Shown: positions 8,341-15,271 of the stretch, in pieces | Layout: the number at the start of each line of letters is the position of its first letter | Numbering within the stretch: the first letter of the stretch is position 1 | Assembly: GCF_000695625.1 (NCBI RefSeq) | Contig: NZ_JMQI01000043.1 | Coordinates: 203,307-267,306 of the forward strand | DNA: 64,000 bases | Reading direction: 5' to 3' | Origin: Amycolatopsis rifamycinica | GTDB taxonomy: Bacteria; Actinomycetota; Actinomycetes; Mycobacteriales; Pseudonocardiaceae | The notes under the pieces: model-generated | Told to the model about the DNA's origin: nothing | The model's database searches: none | What the model saw: the letters and a program-made list of their open reading frames with translations, nothing else | Position numbers and translations under genes: made by a program

Positions 8341-9297
8341 TCAGAACTCCTTCTCGGGTTCGGTGACCTGCAGGACGATCTTTCCGGTGGTGCGCCCGGT
8401 TTCCCCGAGCTCGTGCGCCTTGACGGCGTCGGACAGCGGCAGCACGTGGTCGAGGTGCACGCGCAGCTCGCCCCGGTCCACCAGACGGGCCAGCTCGGTC
8501 AGCCCGGCGCCGTCGGGCTCGACGAGGAACGGGCTGACGCGCACGCCGCGCTCGGCGGCGGCCGCGGTGACCTCGGCGCTGACCTGGCCGATGGTGAGGA
8601 TCAGCAACCCGCCCGGCCGGAGCGTGTCGAGCAGGCCGAGCGTGTGGTCGCCGCCGAGCAGGTCGAGCACGACGTCCTGGTCGCGCACGGCCGCACGGAC
8701 CTCGACGGCGGTGTAGTCGACGGCCTCGTCGACGCCGACCGAGGCCAGGAACTCGTGCTTCGCCGCAGTGGCCGTGCCGGTGACGACCGCGCCGCGCGCG
8801 TGCGCGATCTGCGCGGCCAGGTGGCCGACCCCGCCCGCGGCGGCGGTGACCAGCACCCGGTCGCCCGCCTTGACGCCGGCCACGTCGACCAGCGTCTGCC
8901 AGGCGGTCAGGCCGGCCATCGGCAGGCCGGCGGCCTCGGTGAAGCTCAGCCCCGCGGGCTTGTGCGCGAACTGCCGGGCGGGTGCGGTGACGTACTCGCC
9001 GTAGCCCCCGGCTTCGCGCGGGAACCAGAGCAGCCCGAAGACCTCGTCACCGGGGGCGAACCGGGTCACGCGCGGACCGGCTTCGACGACGCCGGCGACG
9101 TCCCAGCCCTGCACGAACGGGTGCGCGCCGAGCGCGCCGGTGGGGAAGATCCCGCCGCGGATCTTCCAGTCCACCGGGTTGACGCCGGCGGCGTGCACCC
9201 GCACCAGCACCTCGGTCGGGACGGGAGCCGGTTTGTCCATATCGGACAGGACGAGCACGTCCGGCTCGCCGGCGGCGGTGGTCTGCACGACCTTCAT
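8341..9297 (-). CDS. NADP-dependent zinc-free alcohol dehydrogenase / quinone oxidoreductase
   Basis: A 318-aa MDR-superfamily reductase. A GroES-like N-terminal half (VLVRVHAAGVNPVDWKIRGG) is followed by a nucleotide-binding half with AAAGGVGHLAAQIAHARGA. Zinc-ligand residues are absent, so it belongs to the quinone oxidoreductase branch that reduces C=C bonds of enones using NADPH. The ATG at 9297 has AGGAGG upstream; the reading frame extends to 9384 but without a site. It is embedded in the AvrD operon, 7 nt after the phosphatase gene. It could reduce a butenolide double bond, as BprA does in A-factor synthesis, though BprA is from a different family. A close paralog sits at 50133. Confidence 0.92.
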   Translation of the reverse strand: MKVVQTTAAGEPDVLVLSDMDKPAPVPTEVLVRVHAAGVNPVDWKIRGGIFPTGALGAHPFVQGWDVAGVVEAGPRVTRFAPGDEVFGLLWFPREAGGYGEYVTAPARQFAHKPAGLSFTEAAGLPMAGLTAWQTLVDVAGVKAGDRVLVTAAAGGVGHLAAQIAHARGAVVTGTATAAKHEFLASVGVDEAVDYTAVEVRAAVRDQDVVLDLLGGDHTLGLLDTLRPGGLLILTIGQVSAEVTAAAAERGVRVSPFLVEPDGAGLTELARLVDRGELRVHLDHVLPLSDAVKAHELGETGRTTGKIVLQVTEPEKEF

Positions 9298-9304
9298 GAG
9301 TGGT

Positions 9305-10072
9305 CTACCTCCTGGAGAGTGCGGGAACGCCGAAGAGCGGCTGTGACATTCGGTGCTTCGCCCTGGTGCCGGGGGCCTCGCCACCCGGACCCCCGAAGAG
9401 CGGGCGGTCGGCGATCGGCAACGACGGGATCCGCCGCCAGCCCAGCCGCCGGGCCCGCTCGGCCAGCACCGGGTCGTCGCCGACGACGACCGGGCAGCCG
9501 GTGAGCTCGAGCACCGCCAGGTCGGAGGCGTCGTCGCCGTAGGAAAAGCAGTCCGCCGGGTCGATCCCGTGCCCGGCGGCGATCGCCGCGGCGGCCTCGG
9601 CCTTGCGCGGGCCGACCATCGGGTCGGCCACGCGCCCGGTGTAGCGGCCGTCGTGGATTTCGGGCTCGGTGCACACCACGACGTCCGCGCCGGTGAGCCG
9701 GGCGATCGGGCCGAGGCACGGCGCGAACGAGCCGGACAGCAGCACGACCAGGTCGCCGCCGGCCGAGTGCGCGCGCAGCATCGTGAGCACGCGCGGGTCG
9801 AACAGCCCGCCGAACGACCGTTCGAGCTCGAACCAGCGCCGGCCGCCGGTGACCAGGTCGGCCACCGACCGGCCGGCGAACGCCCCGAAGAACGCCCGGT
9901 TGGCCTCGACGCGGGACGCGCCCGCCGCCTTCAGCCGGTCCAGCTCCGCCATGAAGTCCACGTAGGACTCCGGCTCACCGCGCACCGCGCAGTCGTAGGC
10001 GAGGAACCGGAACAGGCTCGTGACGGTCAGGAGCGTCCCGTCGACGTCGAAGAACGCCAGCCGGTGGTTCAT
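9305..10072 (-). CDS. HAD-IB family phosphatase
   Basis: A 255-aa haloacid dehalogenase superfamily hydrolase of subfamily IB, the phosphoserine-phosphatase type. It has the nucleophile motif DVDGT (D9, D11), motif II in LLSGS (S113), the motif III lysine K157 and motif IV GDDASD (D180, D181, D184). All catalytic residues are present. It should remove phosphate from a small metabolite in the cytoplasm. Its ATG overlaps the acyl carrier protein stop (ATGA at 10069-10072). Tight coupling to an ACP, a ketosynthase and an AvrD protein suggests that it dephosphorylates an acylated sugar phosphate or butenolide phosphate. That assignment rests on context. Confidence 0.92.
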   Translation of the reverse strand: MNHRLAFFDVDGTLLTVTSLFRFLAYDCAVRGEPESYVDFMAELDRLKAAGASRVEANRAFFGAFAGRSVADLVTGGRRWFELERSFGGLFDPRVLTMLRAHSAGGDLVVLLSGSFAPCLGPIARLTGADVVVCTEPEIHDGRYTGRVADPMVGPRKAEAAAAIAAGHGIDPADCFSYGDDASDLAVLELTGCPVVVGDDPVLAERARRLGWRRIPSLPIADRPLFGGPGGEAPGTRAKHRMSQPLFGVPALSRR

Positions 10073-10314
10073 CGAACCGCAGCGGTCTTCTCGTCGAGGT
10101 AAGCGAGCGCCTCGCCGACGGTCAGTTCGTGGTGCAGGTCGCCTTCCGGCACGACCGCGCCGTACTCGCGCTGCACCCAGAGCGCGATCTCCATCAGGTG
10201 CAGCGAATCCAGGCCGATCTCCTCGAGCGTGCGGTGGGCGGCCAGCTCCTCGACCGGCAGTTCGGCCTTGTCGGCCAGCAGCTGGATGACACGGGCGTTG
10301 ACGGTGGTTTCCAC
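10069..10314 (-). CDS. acyl carrier protein of the AvrD operon
   Basis: An 81-aa acyl carrier protein. The phosphopantetheine attachment site is S37 in GLDSLHLMEI, preceded by the usual first helix and followed by helix 2 and an acidic C-terminal half. The GTG start has GGAGGA upstream. It is 22 nt downstream of the KASIII-type gene and overlaps the phosphatase by 4 nt, so it is a dedicated carrier rather than the housekeeping AcpP. It would hold the growing or finished beta-ketoacyl chain while it is made or transferred. Peptidyl carrier function is less likely because no adenylation enzyme is in the operon. Confidence 0.94.
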   Translation of the reverse strand: METTVNARVIQLLADKAELPVEELAAHRTLEEIGLDSLHLMEIALWVQREYGAVVPEGDLHHELTVGEALAYLDEKTAAVR

Positions 10315-10336
10315 GGGTTCCTCCGGTATCGGTGGG

Positions 10337-11332
10337 TCAGGACAGGTCGGGCCACTCGAGCGTCACCGCGCCCCAGCTGGCACCACCGCCGAACGCGGTG
10401 AGCAGGACGCGGTCGCCCGCGGTGAGCAGCCCGGAGCTCGCGGCGTCGTCCAGCGCGAGCGGGATGGACGCGGCGGCGGTGTTGCCGTACTTGTCGACGT
10501 CGACGAAGGCGCGTTCGGCGGGCAGGCCGAGCTCTTCGGCGACCGCGCGCAGGATGCGGACGTTCGCCTGGTGCCCGACCAGCCGGTCGACGTCGCCGGG
10601 CTTCCAGCCGGTGCGGGCCAGCGCCGCCCGCGACGAGGACGCCATCCGCAGCACGGCGTTGGTGAACACCGTGCGGCCCCGCATCTTCATGAAGTACTCG
10701 GCCGGGTCGGCCGACGTCCGCCGCCGCGAGCCGCCGGCCGGCACGATGATCAGGTCGGCCAGTGCGCCGTCGCTGCCGAGGTCGAAGCCCAGCAACGCGC
10801 CGCGCTGGGCCGCGTCGCCTGCCTCCAGGACCACCGCGCCGGCACCGTCGCCGAAGATCGGCGCGGTGGTGCGGTCGGCCGGGTCGATGATCGTGGTGAA
10901 CGCCTCGGCCGCGACCACCAGTACCCGGTCCGCGGTGCCGAGCGCGATCAGCCCGGCCGCCGTGGCCAGCGCGTACAGGAAGCCCGAGCACACCGCGGCG
11001 ACGTCGTAGGCGGGGATCGTGCCCAGCCCGAGCCGGTCGGCCACCGCCGGTCCCGTCGCCGGGCACGTGTGGTCCGGGGTCGTGGTGGCCAGCACCAGCG
11101 CGTCCACCGCGTCGACCCCGGCCGACTTCAGCGCCCGCCGTCCGGCCTCGGTGGCCAGGTCGCCGGTCGCCGTGCCGGGCTCGACGACGCGGCGCTCCCG
11201 GATCCCGGTCCGCGACCGGATCCACTCGTCGGAGGTGTCCATCCGGGACGCCAGCATCGCGTTGGTGACCACCTGGTCCGGCACGGTCGAGCCGAGCCCG
11301 GTCAGCACGGCCGCGCGAGTCGTGGCGCTCAC
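10337..11332 (-). CDS. beta-ketoacyl-ACP synthase III (KASIII/FabH-like)
   Basis: A 331-aa thiolase-fold condensing enzyme of the FabH class. It has C115 (AAVCSGFLYAL), H254 (VGHQANVRI) and N284 (KYGNTAAASIP), the intact Cys-His-Asn triad for decarboxylative condensation of an acyl-CoA primer with malonyl-ACP to give a beta-ketoacyl-ACP. The open frame is longer, but the GTG at 11332 overlaps the upstream stop by 4 nt and gives the family's normal length. It is followed by its own ACP. In the operon it probably supplies the beta-keto thioester that AvrD- and AfsA-type enzymes need. It is unlikely to be the housekeeping FabH because no fab genes surround it. Confidence 0.93.
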   Translation of the reverse strand: MSATTRAAVLTGLGSTVPDQVVTNAMLASRMDTSDEWIRSRTGIRERRVVEPGTATGDLATEAGRRALKSAGVDAVDALVLATTTPDHTCPATGPAVADRLGLGTIPAYDVAAVCSGFLYALATAAGLIALGTADRVLVVAAEAFTTIIDPADRTTAPIFGDGAGAVVLEAGDAAQRGALLGFDLGSDGALADLIIVPAGGSRRRTSADPAEYFMKMRGRTVFTNAVLRMASSSRAALARTGWKPGDVDRLVGHQANVRILRAVAEELGLPAERAFVDVDKYGNTAAASIPLALDDAASSGLLTAGDRVLLTAFGGGASWGAVTLEWPDLS

Positions 11333-12048
11333 GACGCCGCGGTGACGGCCCAGGCGCGGTCGGACTCGATCGTCATGTCGACCGCGCGATACTCCTCCTG
11401 GGCCCGTCCGATGGCCTCGTCGACCGTCATCACCGGCGCGAAGCCGAACAGGTCGACGATCTGGTTCAGCCGCTCCGGCAGCGTGCCGCCGACGACGTGC
11501 CGCGGGATGCCCAGCTCGTCGATCGCCGCCGCGATGCCCTCGTCGGCCAGCCGGCGGAACCGCTCGTTCACCGGCCGGTGGCCGTCCTTGGCCAGCTCCA
11601 GCTCGTTGGGCAGGTGCACGAACGCGTCGTAGGTCTGCTTGACGTGGTCCTTGATCGCCTTGCCGAGCTCGCCCATGACCTCGTCGAAGAAGGCCATCTC
11701 GGGCGTCCGCTCGACGGCCTCGACGTCGGACAGGTGCACCGAGTCGTTCGGGTTGATGCCGACGATCACCCGCACGGCGCCGTAGAGCCATTCCTGCAGC
11801 GACGAGCCGTCGGAGACGAAGCCCTTGGTCAGGTGGCTCTCGTGCACGCAGCGCTCGACGTGCCGGCGCACGATGAGCTGGATCAGCTCGGCCCCGGTGC
11901 ACTGTTCGAGGGTCTTGCCCGGCACGGCGACCGGCAGCAGCTCCCGCATCGTGCGGGCGCGGGTGCGCGGGATGTCGACGTAGTGCGCGAGCGCGTACGA
12001 GGTGAGGGTCTTGCCGGACGAATAGGTGCCGGAAATGGCCAGTTTCAT
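11329..12048 (-). CDS. P-loop NTPase, AAA_28 / NadR-kinase-like
   Basis: A 239-aa P-loop protein with a Walker A motif at the very N-terminus (GTYSSGKT, residues 7-14, K13). The overall pattern resembles the AAA_28 group, which includes the ribosylnicotinamide kinase domain of NadR and small metabolite kinases. Further conserved-looking stretches are RARTMRELLP near residue 30, a DGSSLQEW segment and NELELAKDGHRPVNE. It lies between the AvrD gene (12 nt) and the ketosynthase (4-nt overlap), so it belongs to the pathway. A kinase that phosphorylates the sugar or polyol substrate is a reasonable guess. Nothing in the sequence fixes the substrate. Confidence 0.85.
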   Translation of the reverse strand: MKLAISGTYSSGKTLTSYALAHYVDIPRTRARTMRELLPVAVPGKTLEQCTGAELIQLIVRRHVERCVHESHLTKGFVSDGSSLQEWLYGAVRVIVGINPNDSVHLSDVEAVERTPEMAFFDEVMGELGKAIKDHVKQTYDAFVHLPNELELAKDGHRPVNERFRRLADEGIAAAIDELGIPRHVVGGTLPERLNQIVDLFGFAPVMTVDEAIGRAQEEYRAVDMTIESDRAWAVTAAS

Positions 12049-12060
12049 CGGATCTCCTGT

Positions 12061-13044
12061 TCAGCTGCCGTGCGGCAGCGCGTGGGTGACGGCGCAGGTG
12101 AAAGCGACCCCGCCGAGTTCGGTGTGGATGTCCGCGGTGCGCCAGACGCCGTCGTTCATCTCGACGAGCCGGGCGTTCTCCAGCCGGGTGTGCAGCCGCA
12201 GCCCCGGCCGGAACGTCCGGTGTGGACTGTCGGTGGTCAGCGTGGTGCTGCGCATCCAGAGCGTGTTGCTGTCCCGGCGGTGCATGCCGTCGAGCTCGTA
12301 GAGCAGGATCTGGGCCAGCTGCAGGCCGGTGGCGAAGGCGTCGACCATCGTCGGGGCCGGGCCGTAGGCGGCCTCGGCGCCCTGGGTGGCCCCCGCGTCG
12401 GTCAGGTCGACGCGCGCGTTCGCGGACAGCCCGTCCAGCGCCAGCTCGCCGATGCGGTGGTCACCCCGGGTGAATCCCGTTCCGTAGTACCGGTTCTTGG
12501 CCGGGCCGAGCAGCGCGTCGACGCCCGGCAGCAGGCTGTGCCCCGGGTGCGCCGGGCCGCCGGCGTGCTCGACTTCGCAGCGCACCCGCATCGCGCCGAC
12601 CTGGGCGTCCACCACGGACACCGCGGGCAGCACCGTGCCCGTGCCGGTCCCGGTCAGCCGTCCGGCCAGCGGCAGCTCGGTCAGGTCCTCCTCCGGGCGC
12701 TGGCCGGCGCGGATCCGGACCTTGCGGATCCACAGCGCGCGGTGCGCGGCGGCATCGAGGCGGAACGTCCGCACCACGCACACTTCCGCGAGCTGGACAC
12801 CGAGCAGGATCGCGTCGATCGTGCTCAGGTGCGGCCGCAGGTCGGCGCCGGTCAGCTTCTTCGACCAGTCGGCGGGGTAGGACAGCCCGACGTGCGTGGT
12901 GACGGCCGTGTCGTGCGTGCTCCGCACGTCGGCCACCACGGGCCCGAAGGTGTAGCCGACGCGCCGGTAGCCGGCCGAGAAGAACCGCTTGGCGCCGGGG
13001 CCCAGGTAGTCGTCGACGGTTTCGCGCAGCGCGATTTCAGTCAT
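12061..13044 (-). CDS. avrD: AvrD family protein (syringolide synthase-like)
   Basis: A 327-aa protein that I recognise as AvrD family (PF05655). Key stretches are LGPGAKRFFSAGYRR (14-28), YPADWSKK (56-63), PHLSTIDAILLGVQLAE (71-87), LWIRKVRIRAG (104-114), NRYYGTGF (184-191) and ELDGMHRRDSNTLWMR (250-265). Residues 14-112 and 178-269 are clearly related to each other, which points to a duplicated (double hotdog) fold like AfsA. Pseudomonas syringae AvrD directs synthesis of syringolides, acylated sugar lactones, from a beta-ketoacyl thioester and a pentulose. Here it is the first gene of a nine-gene operon that also encodes a ketosynthase, ACP and phosphatase. The exact product is unknown. 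Confidence 0.85.
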   Translation of the reverse strand: MTEIALRETVDDYLGPGAKRFFSAGYRRVGYTFGPVVADVRSTHDTAVTTHVGLSYPADWSKKLTGADLRPHLSTIDAILLGVQLAEVCVVRTFRLDAAAHRALWIRKVRIRAGQRPEEDLTELPLAGRLTGTGTGTVLPAVSVVDAQVGAMRVRCEVEHAGGPAHPGHSLLPGVDALLGPAKNRYYGTGFTRGDHRIGELALDGLSANARVDLTDAGATQGAEAAYGPAPTMVDAFATGLQLAQILLYELDGMHRRDSNTLWMRSTTLTTDSPHRTFRPGLRLHTRLENARLVEMNDGVWRTADIHTELGGVAFTCAVTHALPHGS

Positions 13045-13318
13045 GGATACGTCCGATCGAAAAGAGTGTGGCGAAAGAAAAGGATCAGCGTGGCCGGAGG
13101 GGGAGAACCGACATCAACGGCGGCTGGATGCCGGAAACCTAACACGGCAGGCCGCCGGTTTGCCTGCGTCGCTTGGTACGCACAAGGGTATGCGGGTACT
13201 GCCACCACCACTGTGATGTGGCCGACAGGAACCGGCGGTCCCGCCGGGGAACCGGCTTAGCCTGAAAAGCGTCGCAGCGGTCGATGAATGGGTTTCACAA
13301 AAGTTTCCCGGAGGTCAC
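13045..13318. promoter_or_regulatory. divergent promoter region between the AvrD operon and the thioesterase gene
   Basis: This 274-bp gap separates the two transcription units of the AvrD region and must hold both promoters. It is noticeably richer in A+T near the two starts than the genes. GGGTAT at 13186-13191 has a GCGT 16 nt upstream and loosely fits a stress-sigma promoter pointing right. It also holds the palindrome CCGGCGGTCCCGCCGG. No convincing -35/-10 pair was found for the AvrD side. Confidence 0.4.
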
Positions 13319-13750
13319 ATGAGCAACGCAGAATTCCCGGTGCGCGCGATTCCCGCGGATGACCAGGCCGGTCAGCTGATCGCGAAACTGGGGATCGTGA
13401 TCGGCGAGTGCCGCCCGGGCCGGGTGGTCGGCACCATGCCGGTGTCGGGCAACCGCCAGCCGGTCGGGATCATGCACGGCGGCGCGAACGCCGCGTTCGC
13501 CGAGACGCTGGGCTCGTTCGCGGCCTGGCAGCACGCCGGCCCGGACGGCCAGGCGGTCGGGCTGGACCTGTCCTGCACCCACCACCGCTGGGTCGCTTCG
13601 GGCACGGTGCGCGGGGTCGCGACGCCGTTGCACGAGGGAAGATCCAGTGCCACCTACGAAATCGTCATCACCGACGACGCCGGCCGCCGCACCTGCACGG
13701 CCCGGCTGACCTGCGCGATCAGCCGCCGGGCGCGGCGCGCGCCGCGCTGA
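13319..13750 (+). CDS. PaaI-family hotdog thioesterase
   Basis: A 143-aa single hotdog-fold protein. The pattern GIMHGGANAAFAETLGSFA matches PaaI/EntH-type thioesterases, with the HGG loop and a downstream acidic residue (E in AFAET) in the expected catalytic position. It would hydrolyse an acyl-CoA or acyl-ACP thioester in the cytoplasm. The ATG has GGAGG 5 nt upstream. It is divergent from the AvrD gene, so it may clear misprimed acyl chains or release the acyl group in that pathway; a general housekeeping role is equally possible. An MFS transporter follows after 115 nt. Confidence 0.9.
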   Translation: MSNAEFPVRAIPADDQAGQLIAKLGIVIGECRPGRVVGTMPVSGNRQPVGIMHGGANAAFAETLGSFAAWQHAGPDGQAVGLDLSCTHHRWVASGTVRGVATPLHEGRSSATYEIVITDDAGRRTCTARLTCAISRRARRAPR

Positions 13751-13865
13751 GCCTGGTCCTGCCGGTACTGGTACCGGCGGTCCGGGGGAAGGACGCGGTC
13801 TGGCACGCGCCCCGCCGCGGCGGAAGACTCGCCGGAACCGCCGACACACCGGGAGGTCGCCCGTA

Positions 13866-15077
13866 GTGGCCACGCCGAGCCCGTCCGCCCGCACCGCGAT
13901 GCGCCCCGGCGACGGCATGCCGCGGGCGATGGTCACGCTGTTCGCGGTCGCCGCGGGGCTCGCGGTGGCCAACATCTACTACGTCCAGCCGCTGCTCACC
14001 GCCATCGCCGCCGAATTCCGCAGCAGCAGCGGCACGGCTTCGCTGATCGTCACGGTCACGACCGCCTGCTACGCCGCCGGCCTCGTGTTCGTGGTCCCGC
14101 TGGCCGACATCGCCGATCGCCGGAAGCTGATCGTCGTGCTGATCTCGATCGTCGCGGTGATCCAGGCGGTGTCGGCGGTGGCTCCCTCGATCGCGGTGCT
14201 GACCGTGGTGTCCGGGGTGCTGGCGGTCAGCGCGGTGGTCGCGCCGATCATGGTCGCGTTCGCCGCCACGCTCGCCACGCCGGACCAGCGCGGTGGCGTG
14301 ACCGGGCGGGTGATGAGCGGGGTGCTGGTGGGTGTCCTGCTGGCGCGCACCGGCGGCGGACTGGTGGCGCAGTGGACGGGCAGCTGGCGCGCGGTCTACG
14401 CGGCCGCCGCGGTGCTGATGGTCGTGCTGGCGGTGCTGCTGCACCGGAAACTGCCCGCGGTGCCGGTCGGCGACCGGCTCGGCTACGGCAGGCTCCTGCA
14501 CTCGGTCGTGGCCATCGTGCGCGAGGAACCGTTGCTGCGCCTGCGGTGCGCCTACGGGTTCCTGACCTTCGCCGGGTTCAGCGCGTTCTGGGCCACGACG
14601 GCGTTCCTGCTCGCCGGCCCGCCGTACCACTACGGCGAGGCGATGATCGGCGCGTTCGGGTTGCTCGGCGCGGTCGGGGCGTACGCCGCCCGCGTCACGG
14701 GCCGGTTCACCGACCGGGGCTGGGAACGCCGGACGACCGGGGCGCTGCTGCTGGCCGTGCTGCTCGCGTGGGGCCTGATGGCCCTCGACGGCGGCGGCGC
14801 GCTCGGGTCGCTGGTGGCCGGGGTGATCGTGCTGGACCTGGGCGTGCAGGGCGTGCAGGTGGTGAACCTGAGCACGGTCTACGCGCTGCGCCCGGAAGCG
14901 CGCAGCCGGATCACGATGGCCTACACCGGCACCTACTTCCTCGGCGGCGCGGCGGGTTCCGCGGTCGCCGGCGCGGCCTATTCGGCGGGTGGCTGGCTCG
15001 CGGTCTGCGCGGCGGGCGCCGTTTTCGCGTCGGCCGCGCTGGTGCTCTGGGGCGTCACGACGCTCCGGACAAGGTGA
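13866..15077 (+). CDS. MFS transporter (12 TM, YnfM/AraJ-like)
   Basis: A 403-aa major facilitator with about 12 transmembrane segments. The N-terminal signature VANIYYVQPLLTAIA belongs to the YnfM/AraJ-like efflux group, and VPLADIADRRKL is the loop 2-3 motif. The GTG start follows GGGAGGT by about 8 nt. It is probably co-transcribed with the thioesterase and is the second exporter of the AvrD region, after the 14-TM protein at 6795. Two unrelated exporters in one cluster could handle a precursor and a product, or give resistance. The substrate is not deducible. Confidence 0.9.
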   Translation: MATPSPSARTAMRPGDGMPRAMVTLFAVAAGLAVANIYYVQPLLTAIAAEFRSSSGTASLIVTVTTACYAAGLVFVVPLADIADRRKLIVVLISIVAVIQAVSAVAPSIAVLTVVSGVLAVSAVVAPIMVAFAATLATPDQRGGVTGRVMSGVLVGVLLARTGGGLVAQWTGSWRAVYAAAAVLMVVLAVLLHRKLPAVPVGDRLGYGRLLHSVVAIVREEPLLRLRCAYGFLTFAGFSAFWATTAFLLAGPPYHYGEAMIGAFGLLGAVGAYAARVTGRFTDRGWERRTTGALLLAVLLAWGLMALDGGGALGSLVAGVIVLDLGVQGVQVVNLSTVYALRPEARSRITMAYTGTYFLGGAAGSAVAGAAYSAGGWLAVCAAGAVFASAALVLWGVTTLRTR

Positions 15078-15237
15078 AGATCATTCACAGTCGCGTGATT
15101 TGATTCAAAATTTGACGATTCGTGGGTTCCGGCGGTTCTTGTTGGAAGATCTTTCAAAACGTATCGATCGCGTGAATACCTTTCGGTGCGATTTGTTCTA
15201 CTTCCGGTATGTGCGCCGTCACCGCACGCGCTTTTTC

Positions 15238-15265
15238 TTGACAGGGGAATTGCCTCACTTATCAT
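15238..15265 (+). promoter_or_regulatory. strong sigma-70-type promoter for the XRE regulator; possible leaderless mRNA
   Basis: TTGACA (15238-15243), a 16-nt spacer and TATCAT (15260-15265) form a near-consensus vegetative promoter. The surrounding 15078-15271 gap is much richer in A+T than the rest of the window. A transcript start about 7 nt after the -10 box would fall on or next to the ATG at 15272, so the regulator mRNA may have no leader. Confidence 0.7.
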
Positions 15266-15271
15266 GAGGCC

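Noticed and set aside
10337..11332. A type II polyketide (KS/CLF) cluster
   Set aside because: The condensing enzyme is KASIII class with a Cys-His-Asn triad, there is no chain-length factor partner, ketoreductase or aromatase, and AvrD is the lead gene.
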